Source: an uncultured Oscillospiraceae bacterium
GTDB lineage: Bacteria; Bacillota; Clostridia; Oscillospirales; Acutalibacteraceae
Length of the DNA: 24,061 nucleotides
NCBI GenBank assembly: GCA_900549155.1
Contig: URNF01000021.1
Location: forward strand, 1-24,061
Direction of reading: 5' to 3'
Below, one piece after another: positions 1 through 7,771 of this stretch (its first letter is position 1; the number at the start of each line of letters is the position of its first letter). A program made the position numbers and the translations under genes. The notes beneath the pieces are model-generated. The model worked only from the letters and a program-made list of their open reading frames with translations, had not been told where the DNA came from and ran no database searches.

Positions 1-734
1 TCATTGTGGACGGCCAGCGGCTGGACACCATGACCCCCGCCCAACTCCGTGCCGCCCGCCGCGACATAGGCGGAAACGATCTTTTTCACGTTGCCGTCGC
101 CCTTGCCCACAGGCACAACGCTGCCGTCCCACAGGGCATCTTTTATGTGCATATACCGCACGCGGTCATGCAGCAGCTCCCATGCTGCCCATGTATCCTG
201 TCCGCACTGCACAAAGTTTGCAGGGTCAAACACGGCGCAAAGCGCCGGCAGAGCACAAAGCAGCTGCGCACATCTGTCGGCGACGTCGCCGAAGATGCCC
301 TTTTCATTTTCATGGCAGGCAAGCACACCCTCGCTCTGGGCAATTTCAACAAACTGCCCCATGCGGTCGATCACCTCGTCTTTATACATGGCGGGATCTT
401 TTCCTTTCGGCATAAAAAAGGAGAAAAGGCGGATCTTGTCCGTGCCGAGAATGTGCGCAGCTTCGATCGTGCGCTTATACCGTTCCAAATGCGCGGCAAA
501 ATCATCCTTTTCAATGTCGATCTTGCCGATCGGCGAGCCCATCGAAAAAACCGCAAGTCCCGCGTCGTCCAGCCGTTTGCGCACCTCGCGCAGCTTTTCC
601 GTCGGCAGATCACAGGCATTTTTGCCGTCGATGTTGCGCGCTTCCAAGCCCAAAAGCCCGTTGCGCCGCATGGCGGCGATCTGTGTTTCAAGCGCTTCGC
701 CCGCCTCATCGGCAAAAGCATAGATCTTCAACAT
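1..734 (-). CDS. Sugar phosphate isomerase/epimerase, xylose-isomerase-like TIM barrel (3' end cut off)
   Basis: The first 244 residues of a TIM-barrel protein of the AP-endonuclease-2/xylose-isomerase-like family; the C-terminus lies beyond the window. The protein starts MLKIYAFADEAG. Likely divalent-metal ligands of the family are visible: Glu in CHENEKGIFGD, Asp in VFDPANF and His in YMHIKDA. The ATG at 734 follows GGGGGATTTGTC, a good ribosome site, and lies 15 bases after the SDR stop, so it is the fourth gene of the uronate operon. The family contains isomerases, epimerases and dehydratases of free or phosphorylated sugars. The context suggests a step feeding or leaving the glucuronate route, but the substrate cannot be told from sequence. 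The family call is firm, the reaction is not. Confidence 0.8.
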   Translation of the reverse strand, partial: MLKIYAFADEAGEALETQIAAMRRNGLLGLEARNIDGKNACDLPTEKLREVRKRLDDAGLAVFSMGSPIGKIDIEKDDFAAHLERYKRTIEAAHILGTDKIRLFSFFMPKGKDPAMYKDEVIDRMGQFVEIAQSEGVLACHENEKGIFGDVADRCAQLLCALPALCAVFDPANFVQCGQDTWAAWELLHDRVRYMHIKDALWDGSVVPVGKGDGNVKKIVSAYVAAGGTELGGGHGVQPLAVHN

Positions 735-749
735 GACAAATCCCCCTTA

Positions 750-1586
750 TCACACACCGGAATAGGCGGAAAAACCGCCGTCCACCGGCAGCGTTATGCC
801 GGTCACAAATCCTGCTTTTTCGCCGTCGGTCAGAAAGTCCAGCGCACCGAGCAGCTCGCTTGCCTCGCCGAACCTGCCCATGGGCGTTGCGGCAAGAATT
901 TTGCCCGTGCGCGGCGTGGGCGTGCCGTCTTCATGAAAAAGCAGGGTGCGGTTCTGATTGGTGACAAAAAAGCCGGGGGCGATCGCATTGACGCGGATGC
1001 CCGCTTTGGCAAAATGCACGGCAAGCCACGCGGTGAAATTGCTCACCGCCGCCTTTGCCGCCGAATAGGCGGGGATCTTTGTCAGCGGACGATAGGCATT
1101 CATGGAAGAAATGTTCAAAACACAGCAGCCCGTGCGTCCGAGCATATCCGCCATGAACACCTGGCAGGGCAGCAAAACACCCTTGAGATTGAGATCGAAA
1201 ACAAAGTCAAAGCCCTTGTCCTCGATGTTGAAAAAAGTCAGAAAATCCGATGCCGTCTCATCCCCCTCTGCATATTCCTCATGCAGTGTCGTGCAGCGCG
1301 GGTGGTTGCCGCCCGCACCGTTTATGAGGATGTCGCACTTGCCGAGATCCGCCAGCACCTTTTCGTGCACTGCTTCAAGCACCGCGCGATCCAGCACATT
1401 GCAATGGTATGCCTTTGCCTTGCCGCCTGCGGCGGTGATGCGTGCGGCGACCGTTTCGGCGGCTGCGGCGTTCAGATCGAGAAGCGCCACGCTTGCGCCC
1501 TTTGACGCCAAATATTCCGCAAAGCCGGAGCACAAAACGCCGCCCGCGCCGGTTATTACAACCGTTTTGTTCAAACACTCACCCAT
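750..1586 (-). CDS. uxuB: SDR-family D-mannonate oxidoreductase (fructuronate reductase)
   Basis: A 278-residue short-chain dehydrogenase. The glycine-rich NAD(P) loop TGAGGVLCSG is near residue 12, an NGAGG segment follows, and the catalytic Ser and Tyr-x3-Lys are in NISSMNAYRPL and YSAAK. The C-terminus ITLPVDGGFSAYSGV is typical of SDRs. The likely reaction is D-fructuronate + NAD(P)H to D-mannonate, as for the SDR-type UxuB (YjmF) of Bacillus, not the unrelated E. coli UxuB. The call depends on its place directly after uxuA. An upstream in-frame ATG would add 29 residues, but the ATG at 1586 begins the glycine loop at the normal distance, follows GGGAGGAAAATTGC and overlaps the uxuA stop by 8 bases, so translation is probably coupled. 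Confidence 0.85.
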   Translation of the reverse strand: MGECLNKTVVITGAGGVLCSGFAEYLASKGASVALLDLNAAAAETVAARITAAGGKAKAYHCNVLDRAVLEAVHEKVLADLGKCDILINGAGGNHPRCTTLHEEYAEGDETASDFLTFFNIEDKGFDFVFDLNLKGVLLPCQVFMADMLGRTGCCVLNISSMNAYRPLTKIPAYSAAKAAVSNFTAWLAVHFAKAGIRVNAIAPGFFVTNQNRTLLFHEDGTPTPRTGKILAATPMGRFGEASELLGALDFLTDGEKAGFVTGITLPVDGGFSAYSGV

Positions 1587-2631
1587 GCAATTTTCCTCCC
1601 ATCTTTTCGATCGCCTCAAACAACCCGACGATATATGTCGCGCCCAGCGCGCGGTCATACAGCCCATACCCATAGCGTCCGCGTTCGCCCCAGATCATGC
1701 GTCCGTGGTCCGGCCGCACATAGCCGTCAAAGCCGTGTTCCGTGAGTGCTTTGGCGACCCCGAACATATCGACCGAGCCGCAGGCGGTCGGATGACCGAC
1801 TTCCTCGAATTGCCGCTGTCCCGTGTGTCGAATATTGCGCAGATGCAAAAAATGGATGCGATCGGCAAAGGTCGCCGCCATGTCGACAAGATCGTTCTGC
1901 ACGTCGGCGCCCAGCGAGCCGGTGCAGAAGGTGATGCCGTTGTTTTTCTCCGGCACGATGTCCAAAAACCGCTGCAAATTCTGCTTGTTCGTGATGATGC
2001 GCGGCAATCCGAACATGCTCCACGGCGGATCGTCCGGATGGATCGCCATGTTGACGCCGACCTCTTTTGCCACCGGAATGACCGCTTTTAGAAAAGTTTC
2101 GAGATTTTTCCAAAGCCCCTCTTCGCCGAGCGCGGCATAGGCGGTGAGCAAGTCTTTAAGCTCCGCCTTTGTATAGCTCGCGTCCCAGCCGGGCAGCGAC
2201 AGATCACCCTTCAGCGGATCCATCGCCCGCACGGTCGCATCGTCATACGCCAGTGCATTTGCGCCGTCCGGCTGCGCGTGCTCCAGCTCGCTGCGCAACC
2301 AGTCAAACACCGGCATGAAGTTATAGCAGATGCATTTGACGCCCGCCTTTGCCAGCCGCCGCACATTCTCACAGTAGTTTTCGATCATGCGGGGGGCTTT
2401 CCCCGTGCCGAGCTTGATGTCCTCCGGCACAGGCACGCTCTCCACCACTTCAAAGGCGAGTCCGTGCGCCGCAGCGGCGCTTTTCACCTTTGCGATGCTC
2501 TCCTCGCTCCATACCTCTCCCGGCGGCACATCGTATACCGCCGAAACGATACCGGTCATGCAGGGGATCTGCGCGATCTTCTCCAAGGTCACGGGATCGT
2601 CCTCGCCGTACCAGCGAAACGTCAGCTTCAT
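1579..2631 (-). CDS. uxuA: Mannonate dehydratase
   Basis: A 350-residue UxuA, full length for the family. It dehydrates D-mannonate to 2-keto-3-deoxy-D-gluconate. The N-terminus MKLTFRWYGEDDPVTL matches the family start, and the conserved IHPDDPPW, GLPRI, FCTGSLGA and RPDHGRM segments are present; they supply metal and substrate ligands of the TIM barrel. Two ATGs lie 6 bases apart (2637 and 2631). GGAGG stands 7 bases before the second but only one base before the first, so 2631 is the better start. The gene overlaps the uxaC stop by 4 bases and the uxuB start by 8, which indicates one polycistronic message. Confidence 0.95.
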   Translation of the reverse strand: MKLTFRWYGEDDPVTLEKIAQIPCMTGIVSAVYDVPPGEVWSEESIAKVKSAAAAHGLAFEVVESVPVPEDIKLGTGKAPRMIENYCENVRRLAKAGVKCICYNFMPVFDWLRSELEHAQPDGANALAYDDATVRAMDPLKGDLSLPGWDASYTKAELKDLLTAYAALGEEGLWKNLETFLKAVIPVAKEVGVNMAIHPDDPPWSMFGLPRIITNKQNLQRFLDIVPEKNNGITFCTGSLGADVQNDLVDMAATFADRIHFLHLRNIRHTGQRQFEEVGHPTACGSVDMFGVAKALTEHGFDGYVRPDHGRMIWGERGRYGYGLYDRALGATYIVGLFEAIEKMGGKLHG

Positions 2632-3995
2632 TTGCATTCCTCCGTCAATTTCCGTATGTTGTCATAGGCGATCTTTCGCGCCAGTAGCTTTGCGCTTTCC
2701 AGGGGATATTCCCCTGCGTCCGCCCATTCGCCGAGCATGGTACAGAGAATACGGCGGAAATAGTCATGGCGCGCATAGGAAAGAAAGCTGCGTGAATCGG
2801 TCAGCATGCCGAGAAACGCACCGAGCGTGCCGTTTTCGGCGATGATCTCCATTTCCTTGCGGATGCCGCGCTTGTGGTCACAGAACCACCACGCCGCGCC
2901 GCACCGCACGTGCGGGAACGCTCCCGCGATCGAAGCGATCTGCGCCGCATTGGCTTCATTGAGAGAATAAAGGATCGTTTCAGGCAAAGCGTCATTTTTT
3001 TGCAGCGTATCCAGCATGGCGATGAGGTCACTGCCGCGCAGCATATCCCCCACGCAGTCCACGCCGCAGTCCGCGCCGCACCGCTCAAAAAGCGCCGTGT
3101 TGACATTGCGGGTGACCGCCAGATGCCATTGCATCACCAGTCCGTTTTTGCGGTACAGCCTGCCCAAAAACACATAGAGGTTTCCGACAAGCGCCGAAAA
3201 GTCAGCGTCCGTCGCCGTCTCGCCGCGCAAAAGCGCTCGGAATGTCGCGTCCGCCTTTTTCTCGTCGGCGACCGCCGTCGGGAAAAACGGGATGCCGACA
3301 TCGGTGAAGCGGCAGCCGTTTTTTACGAAAAACGCAAGACGGTTTTCCACCGCCGTTTTCAGGGTGGCAAGGTCCCTCACCTGCACCCCAGCCGCGGCGG
3401 AAAGGCGCGCGACATAGGCGGGATAATCGGCGCGGCGCATCAAAAGCAGATGATCGGTGCGAAACGACGGCAGCACGCGCACATCAAATGTCGCGTCCTC
3501 ACGGATGCGCCGATGCCACACAAGGTCGTCCGCCACATCGTCGGTGGTGCACACCGTCTGCACGCGCGCATCCCGCATCAGCTTGCGCGGCGAAAGAGCG
3601 TGCGTGCGGATATAGGCGTTTGCGCGCGCATAGATATCCGGTGCCGATGCCGCTGTCAGCGGCTCGTCGATGCCGAAAAACTGCGACAGCTCCATGTGCG
3701 ACCAATGGTACAGCGGATTGCCGGCAGCAAACTCCAGTGCCGCCGCGAAGTGCAGGAATTTTTCATACCAGTCGGCATCGCCGGTGATATACCGTTCATC
3801 GACGCCCGCCGTGCGCATCAGCCGCCACTTATAGTGATCGCCCGCAAGCCACATCTGTCCGATGTTCTCAAAGGGGCGATCCTCATAGATCTCCTGCGGG
3901 GACAAATGACAGTGATAATCGATGATCGGCAAGTTTTGCACGCTGTCATACAGTATGCTTGCCGTCTTGCCGTTCAACAAATACTGCGGATCCAT
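2628..3995 (-). CDS. uxaC: Glucuronate isomerase
   Basis: A 455-residue uronate isomerase of the amidohydrolase superfamily. It converts D-glucuronate to D-fructuronate, and in many species also D-galacturonate to D-tagaturonate. The metal-binding H-x-H motif is in IIDYHCHLSP near the N-terminus, followed by the family segment ENIGQMWLAGDHYKWRLMR; AAWWFCDHKRGI and LTDSRSFLSYARHDYFRR lie near the C-terminus. The frame extends 14 residues further upstream, but the ATG at 3995 is preceded by GGAGGTGGGAAC and gives the usual N-terminus. It is the first gene of the uxaC-uxuA-uxuB operon and is divergent from an AraC-type regulator. Confidence 0.95.
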   Translation of the reverse strand: MDPQYLLNGKTASILYDSVQNLPIIDYHCHLSPQEIYEDRPFENIGQMWLAGDHYKWRLMRTAGVDERYITGDADWYEKFLHFAAALEFAAGNPLYHWSHMELSQFFGIDEPLTAASAPDIYARANAYIRTHALSPRKLMRDARVQTVCTTDDVADDLVWHRRIREDATFDVRVLPSFRTDHLLLMRRADYPAYVARLSAAAGVQVRDLATLKTAVENRLAFFVKNGCRFTDVGIPFFPTAVADEKKADATFRALLRGETATDADFSALVGNLYVFLGRLYRKNGLVMQWHLAVTRNVNTALFERCGADCGVDCVGDMLRGSDLIAMLDTLQKNDALPETILYSLNEANAAQIASIAGAFPHVRCGAAWWFCDHKRGIRKEMEIIAENGTLGAFLGMLTDSRSFLSYARHDYFRRILCTMLGEWADAGEYPLESAKLLARKIAYDNIRKLTEECK

Positions 3996-4016
3996 GTTCC
4001 CACCTCCATACTCATC

Positions 4017-4044
4017 ATTATATAGGAAAAATTGCAAATATCCA
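4017..4044 (-). promoter_or_regulatory. Promoter of the uxaC operon
   Basis: Read on the minus strand, a perfect TATAAT (4022-4017) lies 21 bases before the uxaC start codon. The best -35 candidate at 16 bases spacing is TGGATA (4044-4039), a 4/6 match. A strong -10 with a poor -35 fits a promoter that needs an activator, consistent with the divergent AraC-type gene and with the repeats immediately upstream. Confidence 0.55.
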
Positions 4045-4075
4045 TTGTGAATAGTGGCAAATATATTGCAAATCG
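4032..4075. promoter_or_regulatory. Three TTGCAAAT-like repeats, candidate AraC-type operator
   Basis: Between the divergent uxaC and araC-like starts lie three direct repeats: TTGCAAATAT (4032-4041), TGGCAAATAT (4055-4064) and TTGCAAATCG (4066-4075). Start-to-start spacing is 23 and 11 bases, about two turns and one turn of the helix. Direct repeats placed just upstream of the uxaC -35 and overlapping the -35 of the regulator gene are what an autoregulated AraC-family activator would use. Binding is inferred. Confidence 0.45.
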
Positions 4076-4094
4076 TGCCATCATCTGCTATACT
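4066..4094 (+). promoter_or_regulatory. Promoter of the AraC-family regulator
   Basis: TTGCAA (4066-4071), 17 bases, TATACT (4089-4094), then GAGGTGA four bases before the ATG at 4112. The -35 element coincides with the third TTGCAAAT repeat, so the regulator bound there could repress its own gene. Confidence 0.6.
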
Positions 4095-4111
4095 GGCACC
4101 GAGGTGACGGT

Positions 4112-4933
4112 ATGGAAAACTTCTTTAGCTACAGGGACGAGGAACTGTATTTTCATCATTCGCTGGACAAAACGCCGTGTCCGTCCGACTTTGTTGCCCA
4201 CACGCACGATATGTTCGAGCTATATTACTGCATCTCCGGCAAGGGCGTGTTCCACGTCGAGGGCAACGCCTATCCCCTGCAGGACGGCATGCTGATGCTG
4301 ATGCGTCCGACCGAGTCACACTATACGGAGATCGACCCTGCCCACCCCTATCACCGCATGGCACTGCATTTTCGGCAGGAGCTTTTGCCGTTTGACGCCA
4401 GCGACGTTCTGCTGCGTCCGTTTCTTTTGCGGGAAGACGGGCAGTATAATGCCTTTCTGCCGCAGGATTTTGCCGACGACACCTACCGCCGTCTGCTGCA
4501 CAACATGGTGCGCCCGACGACGCATGTGCGCATGCAGATCCTCCTGCATCTCCCGCCGCTGCTTTTTGAGGTGGAGCGCGCCGCCGACAAGCGGATGCAG
4601 GATGCCGCATCTGCACCGACCACCGCCATCTATCGCATCATCCGCCACATCAACGAGCATCTGTTTGAGGACCTGACGCTTGGCACCGTCTGCGAACGCT
4701 TTTTCATCAGCCGCTCGCAGCTTTGCCGCAGCTTCAAGCGCGCGACAGGCAGCACCGTTTGGGAATATGTGCAGACAAAGCGACTCATCGCCGCAAAAGA
4801 GCAGATCCGTCACGGTACAGCCGCGACGGATGCCGCTGCCGCCTGCGGCTTTCATGACTATTCCGCTTTCTACCGTGCCTATCATAAAGCCTTCGGCACA
4901 CCTCCGATACGCCAAAAGAGCACGCCGCAATAG
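4112..4933 (+). CDS. AraC-family transcriptional regulator with N-terminal cupin
   Basis: 273 residues. Residues about 20-100 form a cupin-like sensor domain (VAHTHDMFELYYCISGKG, typical of AraC-type sugar sensors). Residues about 175-270 form the double helix-turn-helix: LTLGTVCERFFISRSQLCRSF, then AATDAAAACGFHDYSAFYRAY and the terminal FGTPP. Divergent from uxaC across a 116-base gap, it probably controls the uronate operon in response to a uronate or pathway intermediate. That role is inferred from position; no ligand can be read from the sequence. The start at 4112 has GAGGTGA at good spacing. Confidence 0.9.
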   Translation: MENFFSYRDEELYFHHSLDKTPCPSDFVAHTHDMFELYYCISGKGVFHVEGNAYPLQDGMLMLMRPTESHYTEIDPAHPYHRMALHFRQELLPFDASDVLLRPFLLREDGQYNAFLPQDFADDTYRRLLHNMVRPTTHVRMQILLHLPPLLFEVERAADKRMQDAASAPTTAIYRIIRHINEHLFEDLTLGTVCERFFISRSQLCRSFKRATGSTVWEYVQTKRLIAAKEQIRHGTAATDAAAACGFHDYSAFYRAYHKAFGTPPIRQKSTPQ

Positions 4934-5001
4934 GTTTTTGGAAAGATCTGATTTTCGGCGGCAGGGTGCTGCTCATGTGTCGCTATCTCCAAAAAAGAAA
5001 G

Positions 5002-5053
5002 CCCCCTTTTGCAAAAGTCGCTCAACCTGTTCGTTGACTTTGCCAAAAGAGGG
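5002..5053. terminator. Bidirectional terminator between convergent genes
   Basis: A long imperfect hairpin: left arm 5002-5019, right arm 5036-5053, about 16 pairs around a 16-base loop. On the plus strand it is followed by TTTATTTC; on the minus strand by GCTTTCTTTTTT. It lies between the AraC-type gene (plus) and the laccase-domain gene (minus) and can serve both. The rest of the 154-base gap shows nothing else. Confidence 0.75.
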
Positions 5054-5087
5054 TTTATTTCTATCCTATCAAACAGTCAAAGCCGCA

Positions 5088-5915
5088 TCATACCAAGGCG
5101 ATAAATGCCGCAAGGCTGCCGCGGGCAGCGCCGCTGAAGCGGTGCGACCAGAAAAGCTGCGGATGGCAGCGAGTGCAGAGGTCTGTGACTGTAATGTTTT
5201 CTGCCTTTACGCCCGCAGACAGCAGAATGCGGCGGTTGGTCTCCCAAAGGTCGACAAAAAACTTACCGTTTCCGACCGCACGACAGCAATCGCCGTCGGT
5301 CACGGAAAGCGCTTCAAATGCTTCCGCCACCGGGGCGTCCACCTCAAAGCAGCAGGGACCGATCGACGGCGCAATGCCCGCCAATATATTGTGCGGATCG
5401 CAGCCATAGTCGCTTTGCATCCGCTCCACCGTCAGTCTGCCGATCTCGGCAACCGTGCCGCGCCAGCCCGCGTGGGACGTCGCGACCACATGCCGCACCG
5501 GGTCGGCAAACAAAAGCGGCACACAGTCGGCATACTGTGTGCACAGCACCACCTGCGGTTCGTCGGTCAGAAGTCCATCCACATCGACAAGCGGCGGGCG
5601 GAAAAGCCCGATGCCGCGATCGGCGGAGGTGACGTTTTTGAGGGTAGTGTGGTGCTCCTGTGCGGACAACACCGCATCGGCGGCAGACACACCCATGGCG
5701 GCACAGATGCGGACAAAGTTCTCATCCACCGCCGCTTTTTCGTCTCCGCGGGTATAGCTGAGGTTCATGGATGCATAGATCCCCTCGCTCACCCCGCCGA
5801 GACGGGTGGAAAAGCCGTTTCTGATAAACGGATAGGCGTCCACGTGCGGAAAGGAATAATAGACCGCGCCGTTTTCATGGACGGTGAGGGTCTTGGATTG
5901 CGGCAGCTTCATCAT
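5088..5915 (-). CDS. pgeF: Laccase-domain purine nucleoside phosphorylase / polyphenol oxidase family protein (YfiH/PgeF)
   Basis: About 275 residues, normal for the multi-copper-oxidase-like YfiH family. Members have been shown to act as purine nucleoside phosphorylases or adenosine deaminases; in E. coli the protein corrects peptidoglycan precursors. Zinc-site residues are present in the usual order: His in AQEHHTT (about 88), Cys in QYADCVPL (131) and His in TSHAGWRG (148), followed by IAPSIGPCCFEV. Its ATG at 5915 overlaps the stop of the upstream glycosyltransferase, with GGAG 8 bases before it; an adjacent ATG at 5912 is possible. The two are translationally coupled, though a functional link is not obvious. 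Confidence 0.9.
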   Translation of the reverse strand: MMKLPQSKTLTVHENGAVYYSFPHVDAYPFIRNGFSTRLGGVSEGIYASMNLSYTRGDEKAAVDENFVRICAAMGVSAADAVLSAQEHHTTLKNVTSADRGIGLFRPPLVDVDGLLTDEPQVVLCTQYADCVPLLFADPVRHVVATSHAGWRGTVAEIGRLTVERMQSDYGCDPHNILAGIAPSIGPCCFEVDAPVAEAFEALSVTDGDCCRAVGNGKFFVDLWETNRRILLSAGVKAENITVTDLCTRCHPQLFWSHRFSGAARGSLAAFIALV

Positions 5916-7054
5916 TTTTTCATCTCCGCGGCGCTTTTGCAAGCGTCGATCAGCAGGCGACAGACTTCCTCGCGCCCGAAACGCGCGATGATGCTGTCGC
6001 GAATTTTTTGTCGGTCATAGGTTGCCGCCTTATCCAGCATGCGGAGCATTGCCGCCGCCATCGCTTCCGCGTCGTCCACCGGCACCAGCACGCCGGAGTC
6101 CTCTGTGACAATGTCCTGCGGTCCGCCGCAGGCGGTAGCGATCGCCGGTTTGCCGCAGGCGGCACATTCATGCAGCACGCAGGAAAGCATCTCCGTGCGG
6201 GACGAGCAGACGAAGCAATCGCAGTTGTTCATAAATGCGCACACCTCGTCGCGCGGCACAGCGCCGCAAAGGGTGCAGCAATCACCGACACCCTCGGCGT
6301 CGATGATGCCCTGCAGATAGTCATGCAGACCGCCCGTTCCGGCGATACGCAGCTCCACCGGTCGGTCGGTCAGCTGTTTCAGGCGGGCAAAGGCGCGGAT
6401 GAGCGTGTCGTGTCCCTTGATGGGGCGCAGCTGTCCCATCGCGGCAAACACAAAGCGATCGGTCGGCTGTGTTTTTTCGGTGATGCAAAAGCGGCGTTCG
6501 TCCACAAAATCGGGAATGAGCCGCGTGTTTGCGTCGATCGGCTGCATTACCCGCATCAGTACCGAGCTGACACAGGCATTGACCGCCGCTGCGTTCATCA
6601 CGGCGCGCAGTCTCACAACCGCCGCACTCCCCTCTCCCTCGGTCACAACAAATGAGGAATGCTCCATGAAAAACAGCGGCAGCCGATAGCGGCGGCAAAG
6701 GGCAAGCGCCTCATAGCCCTGCAGCGACGAGCGCAGATTGACCACGTCCGGTCTGCCCCATTCCTTTTCGAGCTTTTTATACAGATGCAGCAGCATTTTC
6801 GTGCGCTGGAAGCAGCGCCCCTTTTCGAAACGCGGCGTGAGGTTGGGGCGTACATAGGTATAGGTGTTGACGCCGTTCACCACTTCGTGTGTCAGTCCGT
6901 TGACGCTGCGGGAAAAGCTGCCGCCCACCTCGGCATACAGCACCGCCACATCGTGTCCGAGCGCCGCAAGCGCTTCTGCCTGTTCTTTATAAAATGAGCC
7001 GAGCAGCGGCGCGCTTTTCGTGCCGTACCACGACGGGATCATCAGAATTTTCAT
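5912..7054 (-). CDS. GT4-family glycosyltransferase
   Basis: 380 residues with the GT-B fold of family GT4. The N-terminus MKILMIPSWYGTKSAPLLGSF forms the acceptor-side Rossmann domain. The nucleotide-sugar domain starts near AAMGQLRPIKGHDTLIRAF and contains RIAGTGGL, then CSSRTEMLSCVLHECAACGKP with the conserved E-x7-E pattern in slightly altered form, and GVLVPVDDAEAMA. The sugar donor and acceptor cannot be told. The frame is open 77 residues further upstream, but the ATG at 7054 follows GATAGGGGGCGTAAAC and gives the family's standard N-terminus. It is rich in cysteine in the C-terminal half. It is the first gene of a two-gene operon with the laccase-domain gene. Confidence 0.88.
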   Translation of the reverse strand: MKILMIPSWYGTKSAPLLGSFYKEQAEALAALGHDVAVLYAEVGGSFSRSVNGLTHEVVNGVNTYTYVRPNLTPRFEKGRCFQRTKMLLHLYKKLEKEWGRPDVVNLRSSLQGYEALALCRRYRLPLFFMEHSSFVVTEGEGSAAVVRLRAVMNAAAVNACVSSVLMRVMQPIDANTRLIPDFVDERRFCITEKTQPTDRFVFAAMGQLRPIKGHDTLIRAFARLKQLTDRPVELRIAGTGGLHDYLQGIIDAEGVGDCCTLCGAVPRDEVCAFMNNCDCFVCSSRTEMLSCVLHECAACGKPAIATACGGPQDIVTEDSGVLVPVDDAEAMAAAMLRMLDKAATYDRQKIRDSIIARFGREEVCRLLIDACKSAAEMKK

Positions 7055-7076
7055 GTTTACGCCCCCTATCCTTTTT

Positions 7077-7105
7077 AGTATAACATAAAAGAGCGGCATC
7101 TGCAA
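7077..7105 (-). promoter_or_regulatory. Candidate promoter of the glycosyltransferase gene
   Basis: On the minus strand, TTGCAG (7105-7100), 17 bases, TATACT (7082-7077), 22 bases before the start codon at 7054. The -35 match is weak, and it lies inside the hairpin that terminates the upstream bofA gene. Confidence 0.4.
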
Positions 7106-7118
7106 CTGCAGATGCCGC
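7093..7118 (-). terminator. Terminator downstream of bofA
   Basis: Perfect 11-base-pair stem (7093-7103 with 7108-7118) and a four-base loop, followed on the minus strand by CTTTTATGTT. It lies 12 bases after the bofA stop codon. Confidence 0.75.
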
Positions 7119-7130
7119 TTGTTTCTTATT

Positions 7131-7397
7131 TTACAGCGCCAATGCGCGCAGGAGAAGCAGAGAAATAACACCGGGAATGCCGAAAACACCGCAGACCGCC
7201 GCCGTGAACCACGAAAAACCCAGCGACACACCCGTGAAAATGCCGGCGACATCCACCGCCGCCATGGCACAAAGCCCTTCGACAAGCGATGCCGCCGCCC
7301 TGCGCACGGGTTTTCCCGTGCGCACCATCATGAACAGTACCGCCAGCGCCGCCGCACCGCCCAAAACGGCGGTGAGAATACGCATCCCCGTTGTCAT
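7131..7397 (-). CDS. bofA: BofA family pro-sigma-K processing inhibitor
   Basis: 88 residues, the usual size of BofA. Two hydrophobic segments are visible (about 7-25 and 58-86), and the C-terminal signature FTAAVCGVFGIPGVISLLLL matches the conserved ...GILGIPG... end of Bacillus BofA. BofA holds the SpoIVFB protease inactive in the outer forespore membrane until sigma-K should be released. The ATG at 7397 has AAGGAG upstream; a second Met 4 codons later lacks a better site. The gene follows a yaaL-like gene, the same order as Bacillus yaaL-bofA, which supports the call and suggests a spore-forming ancestry. BofA-like proteins also occur in non-sporulating Clostridia. Confidence 0.85.
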   Translation of the reverse strand: MTTGMRILTAVLGGAAALAVLFMMVRTGKPVRRAAASLVEGLCAMAAVDVAGIFTGVSLGFSWFTAAVCGVFGIPGVISLLLLRALAL

Positions 7398-7417
7398 TCT
7401 CTATCCACTCCTTCGAC

Positions 7418-7669
7418 CTATCCTTCCCATGCGAGCCGCTGACAGCCGCCGCTCACATTTTCCTCCTTTGCCCTGCGCAGCAAAAAGCGATATTGTGCGC
7501 GCAGCGCTTCCATCTCAAAAATGCATGCCTCGATCAGATCGTTGTCGCTGAGCATGGCATACTGTGTTTCCATGGCTTCCATGCGGCGGGTGACCTCCCG
7601 TATCGCCTGCATGGTCGGCTTCTCCGTTGTCTGCGGACGCAGGATCACACGTTTCAATACATTTTCCAT
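7418..7669 (-). CDS. DUF2508 (YaaL-like) protein
   Basis: 83 residues, soluble, mostly helical and charged. The core SDNDLIEACIFEMEALRAQY followed by FLLRRAKEE matches the YaaL/DUF2508 pattern, in which a short helical protein is encoded immediately upstream of bofA. Function unknown in the family. A GGAGGG lies about 10 bases before the ATG. The recR gene that often precedes this pair in Firmicutes is absent; instead there is secG and its terminator. No convincing promoter was found between that terminator and this gene. Confidence 0.75.
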   Translation of the reverse strand: MENVLKRVILRPQTTEKPTMQAIREVTRRMEAMETQYAMLSDNDLIEACIFEMEALRAQYRFLLRRAKEENVSGGCQRLAWEG

Positions 7670-7730
7670 AGATGGTTTCCCTCCGTTTTCAGTGTATTAC
7701 CAGTATTGTCCAAATATGCCCGAAATAAAC

Positions 7731-7759
7731 AAAAAAGCCGCCCGCAAAAGCGGACGGCT
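7731..7759 (-). terminator. Rho-independent terminator of secG
   Basis: Ten-base stem (7736-7745 with 7750-7759, one mismatch) around AAAA (TTTT on the minus strand), followed on the minus strand by six T. It starts 12 bases after the secG stop codon. Confidence 0.85.
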
Positions 7760-7771
7760 TTCAAAATGTGC

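Noticed and set aside
6..1505. 499-codon plus-strand frame opposite the sugar isomerase and SDR genes
   Set aside because: It is antisense to two genes with clear family motifs and ribosome sites, and its product is His/Arg/Ala-rich with no domain.
4680..6020. 446-codon plus-strand frame across the AraC end, the terminator and the laccase-domain gene
   Set aside because: It crosses a strong bidirectional terminator and is out of frame or antisense with two well-supported genes.
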